From positions 2,792,501 through 2,856,500 of the forward strand of contig NZ_FOIP01000001.1 of NCBI RefSeq assembly GCF_900105215.1: a stretch of DNA of 64,000 nucleotides, written 5' to 3'. Shown here piece after piece: positions 50,530 to 59,798 of the stretch; the stretch's first letter is position 1; every line of letters starts with the position of its first letter. The DNA comes from Lacrimispora sphenoides. GTDB lineage: Bacteria > Bacillota > Clostridia > Lachnospirales > Lachnospiraceae. The notes below the pieces were generated by a model. It was not told the origin of the DNA, did no database searches, and saw only the letters and a program-made list of their open reading frames with translations. A program made the translations under genes and the position numbers.

Positions 50530-51888
50530 ATGGGTTCTTATGTTCATACATTGGTGGAGCGGTCCAGAAAAGCGCAGGAGATACTGGCCACCTATGACCA
50601 GGCTAAAACAGATGAGATTGTAAAGATGTTCGCAAAGGTGGTTTTCGACCATGCAGAGCCACTGGCAAAGCTGGCTGTGGAGGAAAGCCGCATGGGAGTT
50701 TATGAAGACAAGATTTTGAAAAACAAAGGGAAGTCCAGAATTATCTGGAATGCGATGAAAGGCAGGAAATCGGTTGGGATCATCGGAAGGGATGAGGAGG
50801 CAGGAATTATTGAGATGGCAAAGCCGATGGGCATCATTGCAGCAGCAACTCCCTGTACAAATCCTGTGGTTACACCCATGTGCAATGCCATGTTCGCCAT
50901 CAAATGTCAAAATACCATTATCATCGCTCCTCACCCCAGAGGCAGGAAATGCGCGGCTGCAGTAGCAGATCTGTATTATAAGGAATTAGACAGGATGGGA
51001 GTGCCAAGGGATATCTTTCTTGTTATGGAGGAACCCAGTGTTGAACTGACCACAGAACTTATGGCTGCCTGTGACGCAGTGATTGCAACCGGCGGTATGG
51101 CAATGGTGAAGTCCGCATATTCCAGCGGAAAGCCCAGCTATGGCGTTGGCCCTGGCAATGTGCAGGGATTGATTGACGAAGGAATCAATTACAAAGAGGC
51201 GGCAGGCCGTATGATTGCCAGCCGTATCTTTGACAATGGCATCATCTGTTCCGGTACCCAGAGCATTATCGCCCCGGAGAAGGATTATGAAAAGATCATG
51301 AAGGAATTCGAGGATCAGGGGGCATATGTGATCGACGATCCAAACGTGACTACTAAGCTGGCGGAAGTGGTGTTCCCGGGTGGAACCATCAGTAAGCATG
51401 TAGTGGGCCAGTCCGTGCAGGCCATAGCAGGGATGGCAGGGATTTCTATTCCTGAGGACAGGAAGGTAATTGTTGTCAAACCGGAAACATATGGAGCGGG
51501 GATTGTGTGGAGCAAGGAGAAAATGTGCCCCGTAATGGCTGCTTACAGCTACAAAACCTGGGAGGAAGCCGTTGAGATTGCTTACCAAAACCTGTTGGTG
51601 GAAGGGGAAGGCCATTCTGCAGATATTCAGTCGGACAATCGAGGTCACATCGAATATGCAGGGGTAAAGCTTCCAGTAAGCCGGGTAATGGTCAACCAGA
51701 CCAGTTCCAGCATGGCAGGCGGAGCATTTGCTAATTCGTTAAATCCCACCACGACTCTGGGCTGCGGAAGCTGGGGCAATAACGCCATCAGCGAAAACCT
51801 GTTTTTTACCCATCTGATGAATAAGAGCAGGATCGTTCTGGTTAAGAAGAACTGGAAGCAGCCGTCGGATGAAGAGATCTTTTCATAG
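50530..51888 (+). CDS. sucD: CoA-acylating aldehyde dehydrogenase (succinate-semialdehyde dehydrogenase, SucD-like)
   Basis: 452 residues, ALDH superfamily. The catalytic cysteine is in FDNGIICSGTQS, with GIIAAATPCTNP and GVGPGNVQ as cofactor and CoA-site blocks. Such enzymes interconvert acyl-CoA and aldehyde with NAD(P)H. The next gene encodes 4-hydroxybutyrate dehydrogenase, followed by the 4-hydroxybutyryl-CoA dehydratase, so succinyl-CoA to succinate semialdehyde is the likely reaction, as with SucD of Clostridium kluyveri. Start after GAAGGGAG. It leads a five-gene operon with tight spacing. Acetaldehyde dehydrogenase activity is the alternative. Confidence 0.85.
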   Translation: MGSYVHTLVERSRKAQEILATYDQAKTDEIVKMFAKVVFDHAEPLAKLAVEESRMGVYEDKILKNKGKSRIIWNAMKGRKSVGIIGRDEEAGIIEMAKPMGIIAAATPCTNPVVTPMCNAMFAIKCQNTIIIAPHPRGRKCAAAVADLYYKELDRMGVPRDIFLVMEEPSVELTTELMAACDAVIATGGMAMVKSAYSSGKPSYGVGPGNVQGLIDEGINYKEAAGRMIASRIFDNGIICSGTQSIIAPEKDYEKIMKEFEDQGAYVIDDPNVTTKLAEVVFPGGTISKHVVGQSVQAIAGMAGISIPEDRKVIVVKPETYGAGIVWSKEKMCPVMAAYSYKTWEEAVEIAYQNLLVEGEGHSADIQSDNRGHIEYAGVKLPVSRVMVNQTSSSMAGGAFANSLNPTTTLGCGSWGNNAISENLFFTHLMNKSRIVLVKKNWKQPSDEEIFS

Positions 51889-51899
51889 GGAGAGCAGTC

Positions 51900-53015
51900 A
51901 TGACAGAATTAATATTAAAAACACAAATCTCTTACTACGATACCTGCGCCGAATTTGCAAAGGAATTTAAACTCGGAAGAGGCGATCTGGTATTGACCAA
52001 TGAATACATATATAATCCATGTTTTGGAAACCTGGGGCTGGAAGTGCAGACGATTTTCCAGGAAGAATACGGCGGAGGAGAACCTACAGACGTTATGGTA
52101 GACCAGATCCTTGAGGCAGCGGAGAGAAGGGAGTGCCAAAGGATTATTGCCATAGGAGGCGGTACGGTGATCGATATAGCCAAAGTGCTGGCTGTCTCGT
52201 CAGGAGATTCCTTAGATTCTCTGTACGAGGATCCGGCTTCTGCGAAAAAAAGAAGGAAGCTGGTGATTCTTCCGACTACCTGCGGAACGGGCAGCGAGGT
52301 GACCAATATTTCCATTATCAACAGGACCAGGCTGGGAACGAAAATGGGCCTTGTATCACCCGCTATGTATGCGGATGATGCGGTACTGGTCCCGGAGCTT
52401 TTACACGGACTTCCCTTTGGCGTATTTGCAGCCAGTTCCATTGATGCCCTGGTTCACGCCGTGGAATCCAGTTTATCTCCTAAGGCCACGCCTTATTCAA
52501 AGCTGTTCGGATACAAAGCCATTGAAATGATCATTAAGGGGTATCAGAAAATAGCGGCTGACGGAAGAGAAGCGTTAAAACCTCTGATGAAAGATTTCCT
52601 GATCGCCAGTAATTATGCGGGAATTGCTTTTGGGACTGCCGGATGTGCGGCGGTTCATGCCACAAGCTATCCTCTGGGAGGGAGTTATCATGTGGCTCAT
52701 GGGGAAAGCAATTATGCCATGTTTACCGGAGTGCTGAAAAACTATATGGAAATACGCAGGGACGGAGAAATCGCAGTCTTAAACCAGTGCATTTCCGGAC
52801 TTTTGGGTTGCGGGGAGGAAGAGGTCTATGAAAAGCTTGACGAACTGCTGGGAACGGTCCTTCCTAAGAAAACCCTGCATGAATACGGAGTAAAGCCGGA
52901 GGAACTTCCGGTGTTTGCAAAGAGCGTTATGGAGCGCCAGGGGAGGCTTATGGCCAACAATTTTGTACCTCTGGACGAAGCGCGGGTTTTAAAAATTTAT
53001 AGGGAACTATATTAA
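51900..53015 (+). CDS. 4hbD: NAD-dependent 4-hydroxybutyrate dehydrogenase (iron-containing ADH)
   Basis: 371 residues. NAD site IIAIGGGTVIDIAKVLA, then LVILPTTCGTGSEVTNISI, and metal ligands in SSIDALVHAVESSLSP and an HATSYPLGGSYHVAHGE block typical of group III Fe-ADH. The N-terminus (FGNLGLEVQTIFQEEYGGGEPT) matches 4HbD proteins rather than ethanol dehydrogenases. It reduces succinate semialdehyde to 4-hydroxybutyrate. It starts 11 bp after the SucD-like gene. Confidence 0.9.
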   Translation: MTELILKTQISYYDTCAEFAKEFKLGRGDLVLTNEYIYNPCFGNLGLEVQTIFQEEYGGGEPTDVMVDQILEAAERRECQRIIAIGGGTVIDIAKVLAVSSGDSLDSLYEDPASAKKRRKLVILPTTCGTGSEVTNISIINRTRLGTKMGLVSPAMYADDAVLVPELLHGLPFGVFAASSIDALVHAVESSLSPKATPYSKLFGYKAIEMIIKGYQKIAADGREALKPLMKDFLIASNYAGIAFGTAGCAAVHATSYPLGGSYHVAHGESNYAMFTGVLKNYMEIRRDGEIAVLNQCISGLLGCGEEEVYEKLDELLGTVLPKKTLHEYGVKPEELPVFAKSVMERQGRLMANNFVPLDEARVLKIYRELY

Positions 53016-53042
53016 TTTCGGATCTTAAAGGAGGAAAAAGCA

Positions 53043-54491
53043 ATGGCATTGATGACAGGGGAAGAATATGTGGAAAGCATGCGCAAAATGAAACTGAATG
53101 TTTATATGTTCGGGGAGAAAATTGACAATGTGGTTGACAACCCGGTTTTGCGTCCATCCCTTAATTCGGTAAAAGCGACCTATGATCTGGCTCAGATGCC
53201 GGAATATGTGGATCTGATGACAGTGACCTTGGAGGATGGCCGGAAGATCAACCGTTTTGCCAACATACACAGGAATACAGATGATTTAATAAAAAAAGTA
53301 AAGATGCAGAGGCTCTGCGGCCAGAAGACAGCATCCTGTTTTCAGCGGTGTGTGGGAATGGACGCATTTAATGCAGTATGGTCCACCACCTATGAGATTG
53401 ATAAGAAGTATTCCACCCAATACCATGAAAATTTCAAAAGTTACCTCCGCATGGTCCAGGACCGCGACTTTACGGTGGATGGTGCAATGACCGACCCAAA
53501 GGGTGACAGAAGTCTGGCTCCTCACGCCCAGCCGGATTTAGATTTGTATCTTCGGGTGGTGGAGCAGCGTGAGGATGGGATTGTAGTCAGAGGGGCAAAG
53601 GCCCATCAGACGGGTATCATCAATTCCCAGGAGGTAATTGTCATGCCTACCGTAGCCATGGGGCCGGAAGATAAGGATTTTGCCGTATCATTTGCTGTGC
53701 CCACGGACGCAGAAGGAATTACCATGATAATCGGCAGGCAGTCCTGCGATACCAGAAAGCTGGAAGGTTCTTCCATGGATGTGGGAAACAGTGAATTCGG
53801 AGGCGTGGAAGCCCTGGTTGTATTTGACGATGTGTTTGTACCCAATGACAGGATCTTCTTAAATGGGGAACATGAGTTTGCAGGCATGCTGGTGGAACGC
53901 TTTGCAGGCTACCACAGGCAGTCCTATGGCGGCTGCAAGGTGGGAGTGGGAGATGTTTTAATCGGTGCCGCCGCACTGGCTGCAGATTATAACGGAGTGC
54001 CGAAAGCTTCTCATATTAAGGATAAACTCATCGAAATGGTTCATTTAAATGAGACCCTCTATTGCTGCGGAATTGCCTGTTCCGCGGAAGGCACACCTAC
54101 AGAATCCGGAAATTATCTGATCGATCTTTTACTTGCCAATGTCTGTAAGCAGAATGTTACCAGGTACCCCTATGAGATTGCACGGCTGGCGGAAGATATT
54201 GCTGGGGGCTTTATGGTGACAGCACCTTCTGAAAAGGATTTAAGAAGCCCGGTCGTCGGCCCCATGGTGGAGAAATACTTAAAGGGAACGGCTGGAGTTT
54301 CTACGGAAAACCGCCTTAAGATTCTGCGCCTGATCGAGAATCTGACCCTTGGAACCGCAGCAGTGGGTTACCGGACAGAATCCATGCATGGAGCCGGTTC
54401 TCCCCAGGCCCAGAGGATCATGATATCCCGTCAGGGCAACATTGGAAAGAAGAAAGAGCTTGCAAAAGAAATTGCAAAGATCCGGGATTAA
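53043..54491 (+). CDS. abfD: 4-hydroxybutyryl-CoA dehydratase / vinylacetyl-CoA isomerase
   Basis: 482 residues. The iron-sulfur ligands are placed as in Clostridium aminobutyricum AbfD: Cys99 and Cys103 in CFQRC, and His and Cys spaced seven apart in YHRQSYGGCKVG. The FAD-binding 4-hydroxyphenylacetate-3-hydroxylase/acyl-CoA-dehydrogenase fold is evident from VRGAKAHQTGIINSQEVIVMP. It dehydrates 4-hydroxybutyryl-CoA to crotonyl-CoA by a ketyl-radical route and isomerises vinylacetyl-CoA. The [4Fe-4S] is oxygen sensitive, confirming anaerobic use. AAAGGAGG before ATG. Confidence 0.95.
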   Translation: MALMTGEEYVESMRKMKLNVYMFGEKIDNVVDNPVLRPSLNSVKATYDLAQMPEYVDLMTVTLEDGRKINRFANIHRNTDDLIKKVKMQRLCGQKTASCFQRCVGMDAFNAVWSTTYEIDKKYSTQYHENFKSYLRMVQDRDFTVDGAMTDPKGDRSLAPHAQPDLDLYLRVVEQREDGIVVRGAKAHQTGIINSQEVIVMPTVAMGPEDKDFAVSFAVPTDAEGITMIIGRQSCDTRKLEGSSMDVGNSEFGGVEALVVFDDVFVPNDRIFLNGEHEFAGMLVERFAGYHRQSYGGCKVGVGDVLIGAAALAADYNGVPKASHIKDKLIEMVHLNETLYCCGIACSAEGTPTESGNYLIDLLLANVCKQNVTRYPYEIARLAEDIAGGFMVTAPSEKDLRSPVVGPMVEKYLKGTAGVSTENRLKILRLIENLTLGTAAVGYRTESMHGAGSPQAQRIMISRQGNIGKKKELAKEIAKIRD

Positions 54492-54531
54492 GGCGGGGCC
54501 TAAATAGATTTCAACAGGGAGGTTTGGGAGT

Positions 54532-55848
54532 GTGAACTGGAAAGAACTATATGCGTCAAAGCTTAAAACGATGGAAGAGGCAGTAAAAATCATTAAGTCC
54601 GGCGACCGGGTGGTCATCAGCCATGCGGTGGGAGAGCCAGTGAAACTGGTGGATGCCATGGTGGACTATGTTGTAAAAATGGATTTGAGAGACATTGAGA
54701 TCAATCAGCAGATCGATATGGGGCACTCTCTTTATGCCAGGCCGGGAATGGAAAAACATTTCAGGCAGAACAGCTTTTTTCTGGGGGCCAATACCAGAGA
54801 CTGTGTCAACAGCGGCCGGGGAGATTTTACACCCTGTTTCTTTTACCAGATACCGGATTTGTTCCGTTCTTTCTTAAAGCCGGATGTGCTTTTAGCAACC
54901 TTCTCCCTGCCGGATGAGCACGGCTACTGCAGCTTTGGTGTGGCCTGTGATTATACCAAGCCGGCTGCGGAGATCGAGGGAGTAAAGGTGATCGGGGTAC
55001 TAAATCCCACCATGCCAAGGACACACGGAGACTGCTTTATCCATATCAGGGACATTGACGTTATCGTGGAAGACGATACGCCGGTGACGGAGCTGTTAAT
55101 CCCCGAGAGCGGTGACGTGGAGTTGGCCATTGGAGAGCATATTGCTTCTTTAATAAAGGATGGGGACTGTTTACAGCTTGGAATTGGGGGGATTCCTGAT
55201 GCTGTTTTAAAATTCCTGGGAGGCAAGAAAAATCTGGGGATCCATTCGGAAATGCTTTCTGACGGCATTGTGGATTTATATGAGAAAGGCGTTGTTAATT
55301 GCAGTGCCAAGAATTTTAATCCGGATAAGATGGTGGTGTCCTTCCTTATGGGAACCAGGCGGTTGTATGATTTTGCAGATAACAATCCCTGCATTTACAT
55401 GGCTCCGGTGGATTATGTCAATAACCCCGGGATCATTGGACGCAATGATAACATGGTATCCATCAATTCATCCCTGCAAGTGAATCTAATGGGAGAGGCC
55501 TGTTCGGAGGCTATGGGCCTAAAGCAGTTTTCCGGTATTGGCGGGCAGGTGGACTTTATCCGTGGAGCCGCGTTCTCAAAAGGCGGGTGTTCCATCCTTG
55601 CATTTTCATCCACTGCCAAAAAGGGTACCATTTCCAGGATTGTCCCCTATTTGACTTATGGGGCGACTGTAACCACGTGCAGAAATGACGTGGACTATGT
55701 TGTGACGGAATATGGGATTGCCAGAATGAAAGGGCATACCCTAAGAGACAGGGCCCGTCAATTGATCCGGATCGCTGCTCCTCAGTTCAGGGAGGAGCTT
55801 TCGAGGGAATTTGAAAAACGTTTTGCTGAAAAATACCTGGAGGTGTAG
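54532..55848 (+). CDS. 4-hydroxybutyrate CoA-transferase, first copy
   Basis: 438 residues, class I CoA-transferase of the acetyl-CoA hydrolase/transferase (Cat2/AbfT) group. The catalytic glutamate lies in LGIHSEMLSDG, with GGQVDFIRGA, the CoA-site QLGIGGIPDAVL, and the C-terminal VVTEYGIARMKGHTLRDRA. It moves CoA from an acyl-CoA (acetyl- or butyryl-) to 4-hydroxybutyrate. GTG start after GGGAGG. The next gene encodes a close paralogue; both start with (N/D)W(K/R)E(L/I)YASKL. Confidence 0.9.
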   Translation: MNWKELYASKLKTMEEAVKIIKSGDRVVISHAVGEPVKLVDAMVDYVVKMDLRDIEINQQIDMGHSLYARPGMEKHFRQNSFFLGANTRDCVNSGRGDFTPCFFYQIPDLFRSFLKPDVLLATFSLPDEHGYCSFGVACDYTKPAAEIEGVKVIGVLNPTMPRTHGDCFIHIRDIDVIVEDDTPVTELLIPESGDVELAIGEHIASLIKDGDCLQLGIGGIPDAVLKFLGGKKNLGIHSEMLSDGIVDLYEKGVVNCSAKNFNPDKMVVSFLMGTRRLYDFADNNPCIYMAPVDYVNNPGIIGRNDNMVSINSSLQVNLMGEACSEAMGLKQFSGIGGQVDFIRGAAFSKGGCSILAFSSTAKKGTISRIVPYLTYGATVTTCRNDVDYVVTEYGIARMKGHTLRDRARQLIRIAAPQFREELSREFEKRFAEKYLEV

Positions 55849-55852
55849 GAAT

Positions 55853-57160
55853 ATGGACTGGAGAGAAATATATGCCTCAAAGTTAAGAACGCCGGAAGAG
55901 GCTGTGAAGGAGATCCATTCCGGTGATACGGTTCTGATCGCTCATGCGGCTTCAGAGCCAGGGATTCTTGTAAATGCCATGGTGGATTATGCGGTTGAGC
56001 AGGATTTGAGGAACATACGCATTGTCCAGCAGCACGATCTTGGGCCCTGTAAGTATTTAGGAGCTGGAATGGAGCGGCATTTCAGCTTTAACAACTTATT
56101 TGTAGGCCCTGCCAGCAGAAACCACATCGCGGCGGGAAAAGGGGATTATACGCCCTGCTTCTTTTATCAGATTCCGGATTATGTGGTAAATGTAGAGCCT
56201 GCGGATGTATTTTTAGTCACCTTATCTCCGCCGGATGAGCATGGTTTTTGCAGCTACGGCATTTCCTGTGACTTTGCTAAGGAAGCGGGACAAAACCCAA
56301 AGACCAGGGTGATCGGGTCTGTGAATCCCAATATGCCAAGGGTCATGGGGGACAATTTTATCCATGTCAGCAGACTGGCGGCCATTGTGGAAAGTAACGA
56401 GCCGGTTCTTGAACATGGAAATTCCATGATAGGCGAAACAGAGGCTTCCATTGGAAGGCACATTGCTTCCCTTGTACGGGATGGAGACTGCCTCCAGCTT
56501 GGAATCGGCGCCATACCGGATGCGGTTTTAAGGTGTCTGGACGATAAAAAGGATTTGGGAATCCATTCCGAAATGGTATCTGACGGAGTGGTGGATTTGT
56601 ATGAAAAAGGAGTCATTACAGGAAAAAAGAAGAACATTGACAAAGGGAAAATGGTCGTTACCTTTATGCTTGGAACAAGAAGGCTGTATGACTTTGTAAA
56701 TGACAATCCGGCCGTGTCCTTAATGCCTGTGAGCTATGTAAATGATCCCTTTGTCATAAGCCAAAATGATAACGTGGTATCCATCAATTCTGCGCTGCAG
56801 ATCGACTTGATGGGGCAGGTATGTGCAGAGGCCATTGGATTAAAGCAATATTCCGCAGTGGGAGGACAGGTGGATTTTGTGAGAGGTGCAGCTGCGTCTA
56901 AGGGCGGGCGCTCCATTATTGCATTCCCTTCTGTCACAAAAGGGGGAAGCGTATCGAAAATCGTTCCTTTCCTTTCGGAAGGAGCAGCCGTGACGACCAG
57001 CAGAAATGATGTGGATTATATTGTGACGGAACAAGGAATCGCACGTATGAAGGGAAAGACGTTAAGGGAACGGGCCAGAGCGCTGGTTAAGATTTCCCAT
57101 CCGGATTTTAAAGAAGGACTTAAAGAAGAATTTGAAAGGCGTTTTTCGGAGCCGTATTAA
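55853..57160 (+). CDS. Acyl-CoA transferase paralogue, second copy
   Basis: 435 residues, same family and length as the upstream copy and alignable along its whole length: catalytic LGIHSEMVSDG, QLGIGAIPDAVL, GGQVDFVRGA and VTEQGIARMKGKTLRERA. Differences are spread through the substrate-side N-terminal half (QQHDLGPCKYLGAGMERHF against QQIDMGHSLYARPGMEKHF), so specificity may differ, for example butyrate/acetate against 4-hydroxybutyrate. ATG 55853 has GGAGGTG overlapping the previous stop. Could also pair with succinate. Probably a tandem duplication followed by divergence. Confidence 0.9.
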   Translation: MDWREIYASKLRTPEEAVKEIHSGDTVLIAHAASEPGILVNAMVDYAVEQDLRNIRIVQQHDLGPCKYLGAGMERHFSFNNLFVGPASRNHIAAGKGDYTPCFFYQIPDYVVNVEPADVFLVTLSPPDEHGFCSYGISCDFAKEAGQNPKTRVIGSVNPNMPRVMGDNFIHVSRLAAIVESNEPVLEHGNSMIGETEASIGRHIASLVRDGDCLQLGIGAIPDAVLRCLDDKKDLGIHSEMVSDGVVDLYEKGVITGKKKNIDKGKMVVTFMLGTRRLYDFVNDNPAVSLMPVSYVNDPFVISQNDNVVSINSALQIDLMGQVCAEAIGLKQYSAVGGQVDFVRGAAASKGGRSIIAFPSVTKGGSVSKIVPFLSEGAAVTTSRNDVDYIVTEQGIARMKGKTLRERARALVKISHPDFKEGLKEEFERRFSEPY

Positions 57161-57233
57161 TGGGGAAAAGCCTTGTATTATCACGGGATATATGGTATGT
57201 AAGAAATACCGGGTCCTGCAGAGATGCCCGGTT

Positions 57234-57264
57234 CCAGGTCCGGATAGATATCATCCGGACCTGG
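57234..57264. terminator. Terminator of the 4-hydroxybutyrate operon
   Basis: CCAGGTCCGGAT and ATCCGGACCTGG form a perfect 12-bp stem, preceded by a smaller CCGGGTCC...CCCGG stem at about 57209. T tracts are weak; convergent with the NifU-like gene. Confidence 0.65.
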
Positions 57265-57280
57265 AAGGTATCACTAGTCT

Positions 57281-57568
57281 TTAAGAAGAGAGCCCCAGCA
57301 GTCTCCTTGCCGCATCCAGTAATTCCTGGCTGGTTTCCTCTACCAGAACTACATCTGTGACAGAGGGAAAAGCGGCTTTGATTTCAGCCGCAATCAGTTC
57401 TTCGCTGGTGCGGCCGGCTGCGGGACATCCGGAACATTTGCCGGTTAACCGGACTTTTAAAATGTTGTTTTCCAGGCTCAGTACCGTGACGTTGCCTTCG
57501 TGTTTGGCCAAAGCCGGGCGCACCTTCTTATTGAGAATCATTTCAATCTGCTCTCTTGTTCCTATCAT
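57281..57568 (-). CDS. NifU C-terminal domain-like iron-sulfur protein
   Basis: 95 residues from ATG 57568 (AAAGGAGGG). The NifU-C/Nfu domain appears as VRPALAKHEGNVTVLSLENNILKVRLTGKCSGCPAA, with the CxxC that binds a labile [4Fe-4S]. Nfu proteins deliver clusters to client enzymes. Position between the oxygen-sensitive AbfD operon and bcd-etf suggests a service role for these, though it is on the opposite strand. It is divergent from the LysR gene. Confidence 0.88.
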   Translation of the reverse strand: MIGTREQIEMILNKKVRPALAKHEGNVTVLSLENNILKVRLTGKCSGCPAAGRTSEELIAAEIKAAFPSVTDVVLVEETSQELLDAARRLLGLSS

Positions 57569-57689
57569 GGCAAACCCTCCTTTTGAAACAGTGTAACAGC
57601 AGGAAGGAGCCTTTGTCAATCCGGATACTGATACGAATATCTGATGAATACAGATAGGAAAAAACAATAAAAGAAAAGAGGGAATCGGT

Positions 57690-58592
57690 ATGTCGGCCAA
57701 TTTTGAACATTACAAAGTTTTTTATTATGTGGCTAAGTATAAGAACTTCACAAGAGCTGCCAATGCTCTTTTAACCAGTCAGCCTTCTGTGACCTGCTAT
57801 ATACAGAACCTTGAAAACGTGCTGGGCTGCAAGCTGTTTATACGGTCGAAAAAAGGCGTTGTTTTGACCAGTGAAGGGGAACTGCTTTACAGCTATGTGG
57901 CACCTGCCTGTATGCAGTTTATGCAGGGCGAGGAAGCCTTAAAGGAGAGACTGGGCAAACAGATTGAACAGATCAACGTGGGAGCCACACAGATGGCTAT
58001 GCATTCCTATCTGCTGACTGGGCTTCATCAGTTTAAAGAACAATTTCCCCAGGTCAGGTTAAACATCTTCACCTATAACACGCCCCAGACGTTAAGCGAA
58101 CTGAAGGCAGGGAAAATAGATTTAGGAATTATTACAACGCCGTTTTACTGTGATGAGAACATAAAGGCAGTCAAGGTAAAGACCTTCCGCAGCCTGCTGG
58201 CGGGAGGAAAGAAGTATGAGGAATACGGCGGAAAAACCAGCTACCTTTCGGAACTTTCGACCCTTCCCCTGATAACCATGTCAAACGTCACAACTACTTT
58301 TGCCTTTTTTCAGGAATTTTACCATTCCTGCGGCCTGGTCATGCAGCCGGCCATTGAAGTGGCAGGAATTGACTTAATTCTTCCGGTAATTGTGCAGAAC
58401 TTAGGCATTGGATTTGTTCCCGAAGAGCTGGCCCGGCCGGCCCTTGAAAAGGGAGAGATCGTAGAAATAAAGCTGCATGAACAAATACCGGAACGAAGTA
58501 TCTGCATTGTCAGCGACAGCCGCCGGCCCTTAAGCTCGGCTGCAAAGCAGCTTCAGCAGATGTTAGAAGGCCAATGTCCACAAAAGCAATGA
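57690..58592 (+). CDS. LysR family transcriptional regulator
   Basis: 300 residues. N-terminal HTH: HYKVFYYVAKYKNFTRAANALLTSQPSVTCYIQNLENVLGCKLFIRSKKGVVLT, followed by a LysR substrate-binding domain (INVGATQMAMHSYLLTGLHQF, NLGIGFVPEELA). It is divergent from the Nfu gene and 42 bp before bcd on the same strand, between both halves of the butyrate pathway, so it is the best candidate regulator for them, with a pathway intermediate as coinducer (inference). Ribosome binding site GAGGGAA. Confidence 0.92.
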   Translation: MSANFEHYKVFYYVAKYKNFTRAANALLTSQPSVTCYIQNLENVLGCKLFIRSKKGVVLTSEGELLYSYVAPACMQFMQGEEALKERLGKQIEQINVGATQMAMHSYLLTGLHQFKEQFPQVRLNIFTYNTPQTLSELKAGKIDLGIITTPFYCDENIKAVKVKTFRSLLAGGKKYEEYGGKTSYLSELSTLPLITMSNVTTTFAFFQEFYHSCGLVMQPAIEVAGIDLILPVIVQNLGIGFVPEELARPALEKGEIVEIKLHEQIPERSICIVSDSRRPLSSAAKQLQQMLEGQCPQKQ

Positions 58593-58634
58593 GCAGTGCG
58601 GACTTATGGTATAAAAAAATGGAGGAGCACCAGC

Positions 58635-59786
58635 ATGGATTTTAATTTATCGAAAAAACACCTTCTCGCAAGAAGCCTGTTCCGGCAGTTTGCCGAAAAT
58701 GAAGCAAAGCCCCTGGCGCAGGAGACCGACGAGACGGAAAAATTTCCAAAATCAACCGTTGAACAAATGGCAAAATGCGGATTCCTTGGTATTCCGGTAC
58801 CAAAGGAATACGGCGGCCAGGGCTGTGATCCTCTTACATACGTTATGTGCGTGGAGGAACTTGCCAAGGTATGTGCGGCAACTGCCGTCATTGTATCCGC
58901 TCACACATCTCTTTGTATTGATCCCATACTTAACTATGGGAGCGAAGCCCAGAAGCAAAAGTACATCCCTGACCTGGCTTCAGGTAAGAAGCTTGGCGCC
59001 TTTGGACTGACGGAGGCCGGGGCAGGAACCGATGCCCAGGGACAGCAGACAAAGGCAGTACCGGATGGAGACCACTGGGTAATAAATGGCTCCAAATGCT
59101 TTATCACCAATGGAAAAGAAGCCGATGTTTATGTGATCATCGCTGTGACCGGTACGGTGGAAAAGCGTGGGAAAAAGATTAAGGAAATCTCCGCCTTTCT
59201 GGTGGAAAAGGGGACTCCGGGCTTTTCTTTCGGGACAAAGGAAAAGAAAATGGGGATCAGAGGTTCTTCTACCTATGAATTGATTTTCACGGATTGCCGC
59301 ATCCCTAAGGAAAACATACTTGGAAGTAGGGGAAAGGGATTTCAGATCGCCATGCATACCTTGGACGGCGGAAGGATCGGTATTGCTGCCCAGGCCCTGG
59401 GCATTGCAGAAGGAGCATTTGATTCCACGGTGAAATATGTTAAGGAAAGAAAACAGTTTGGCCGCAGCATTGGTCAGTTCCAGAATACCCAGTTTCAGTT
59501 AGCAGATATGGCAGCCAGGATCGAAGCAGCCAGGCTTCTGGTATATAAGGCTGCTATGGCAAAAGCCACGCAAAAGTCCTACAGCGTGGAAGCAGCCATG
59601 GCAAAGCTGTATGCAGCAGAGGCTGCCATGGATGTGACCACAAAGGCGGTACAGCTCCATGGCGGTTACGGATATATCAGGGAATACGAGGTGGAACGCA
59701 TGATGCGGGATGCCAAAATCACGGAGATTTACGAGGGAACCTCGGAGGTGCAGCGCATGGTCATATCCGGGAACATTTTAAAATAA
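58635..59786 (+). CDS. bcd: Butyryl-CoA dehydrogenase-type acyl-CoA dehydrogenase
   Basis: 383 residues. AFGLTEAGAGTDAQGQQT is the FAD-contact signature, and the catalytic base glutamate lies in EIYEGTSEVQRMVI. The N-terminus MDFNLSKKHLLARSLFRQFAENE and the middle SCFITNGKEADVYVI match clostridial Bcd. With EtfBA encoded directly downstream it reduces crotonyl-CoA to butyryl-CoA, with the flavin-bifurcating Etf sending electrons to ferredoxin. ATG 58635 follows GGAGG; upstream in-frame codons lack family sequence. Confidence 0.94.
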   Translation: MDFNLSKKHLLARSLFRQFAENEAKPLAQETDETEKFPKSTVEQMAKCGFLGIPVPKEYGGQGCDPLTYVMCVEELAKVCAATAVIVSAHTSLCIDPILNYGSEAQKQKYIPDLASGKKLGAFGLTEAGAGTDAQGQQTKAVPDGDHWVINGSKCFITNGKEADVYVIIAVTGTVEKRGKKIKEISAFLVEKGTPGFSFGTKEKKMGIRGSSTYELIFTDCRIPKENILGSRGKGFQIAMHTLDGGRIGIAAQALGIAEGAFDSTVKYVKERKQFGRSIGQFQNTQFQLADMAARIEAARLLVYKAAMAKATQKSYSVEAAMAKLYAAEAAMDVTTKAVQLHGGYGYIREYEVERMMRDAKITEIYEGTSEVQRMVISGNILK

Positions 59787-59798
59787 GGAGGACTTGTT

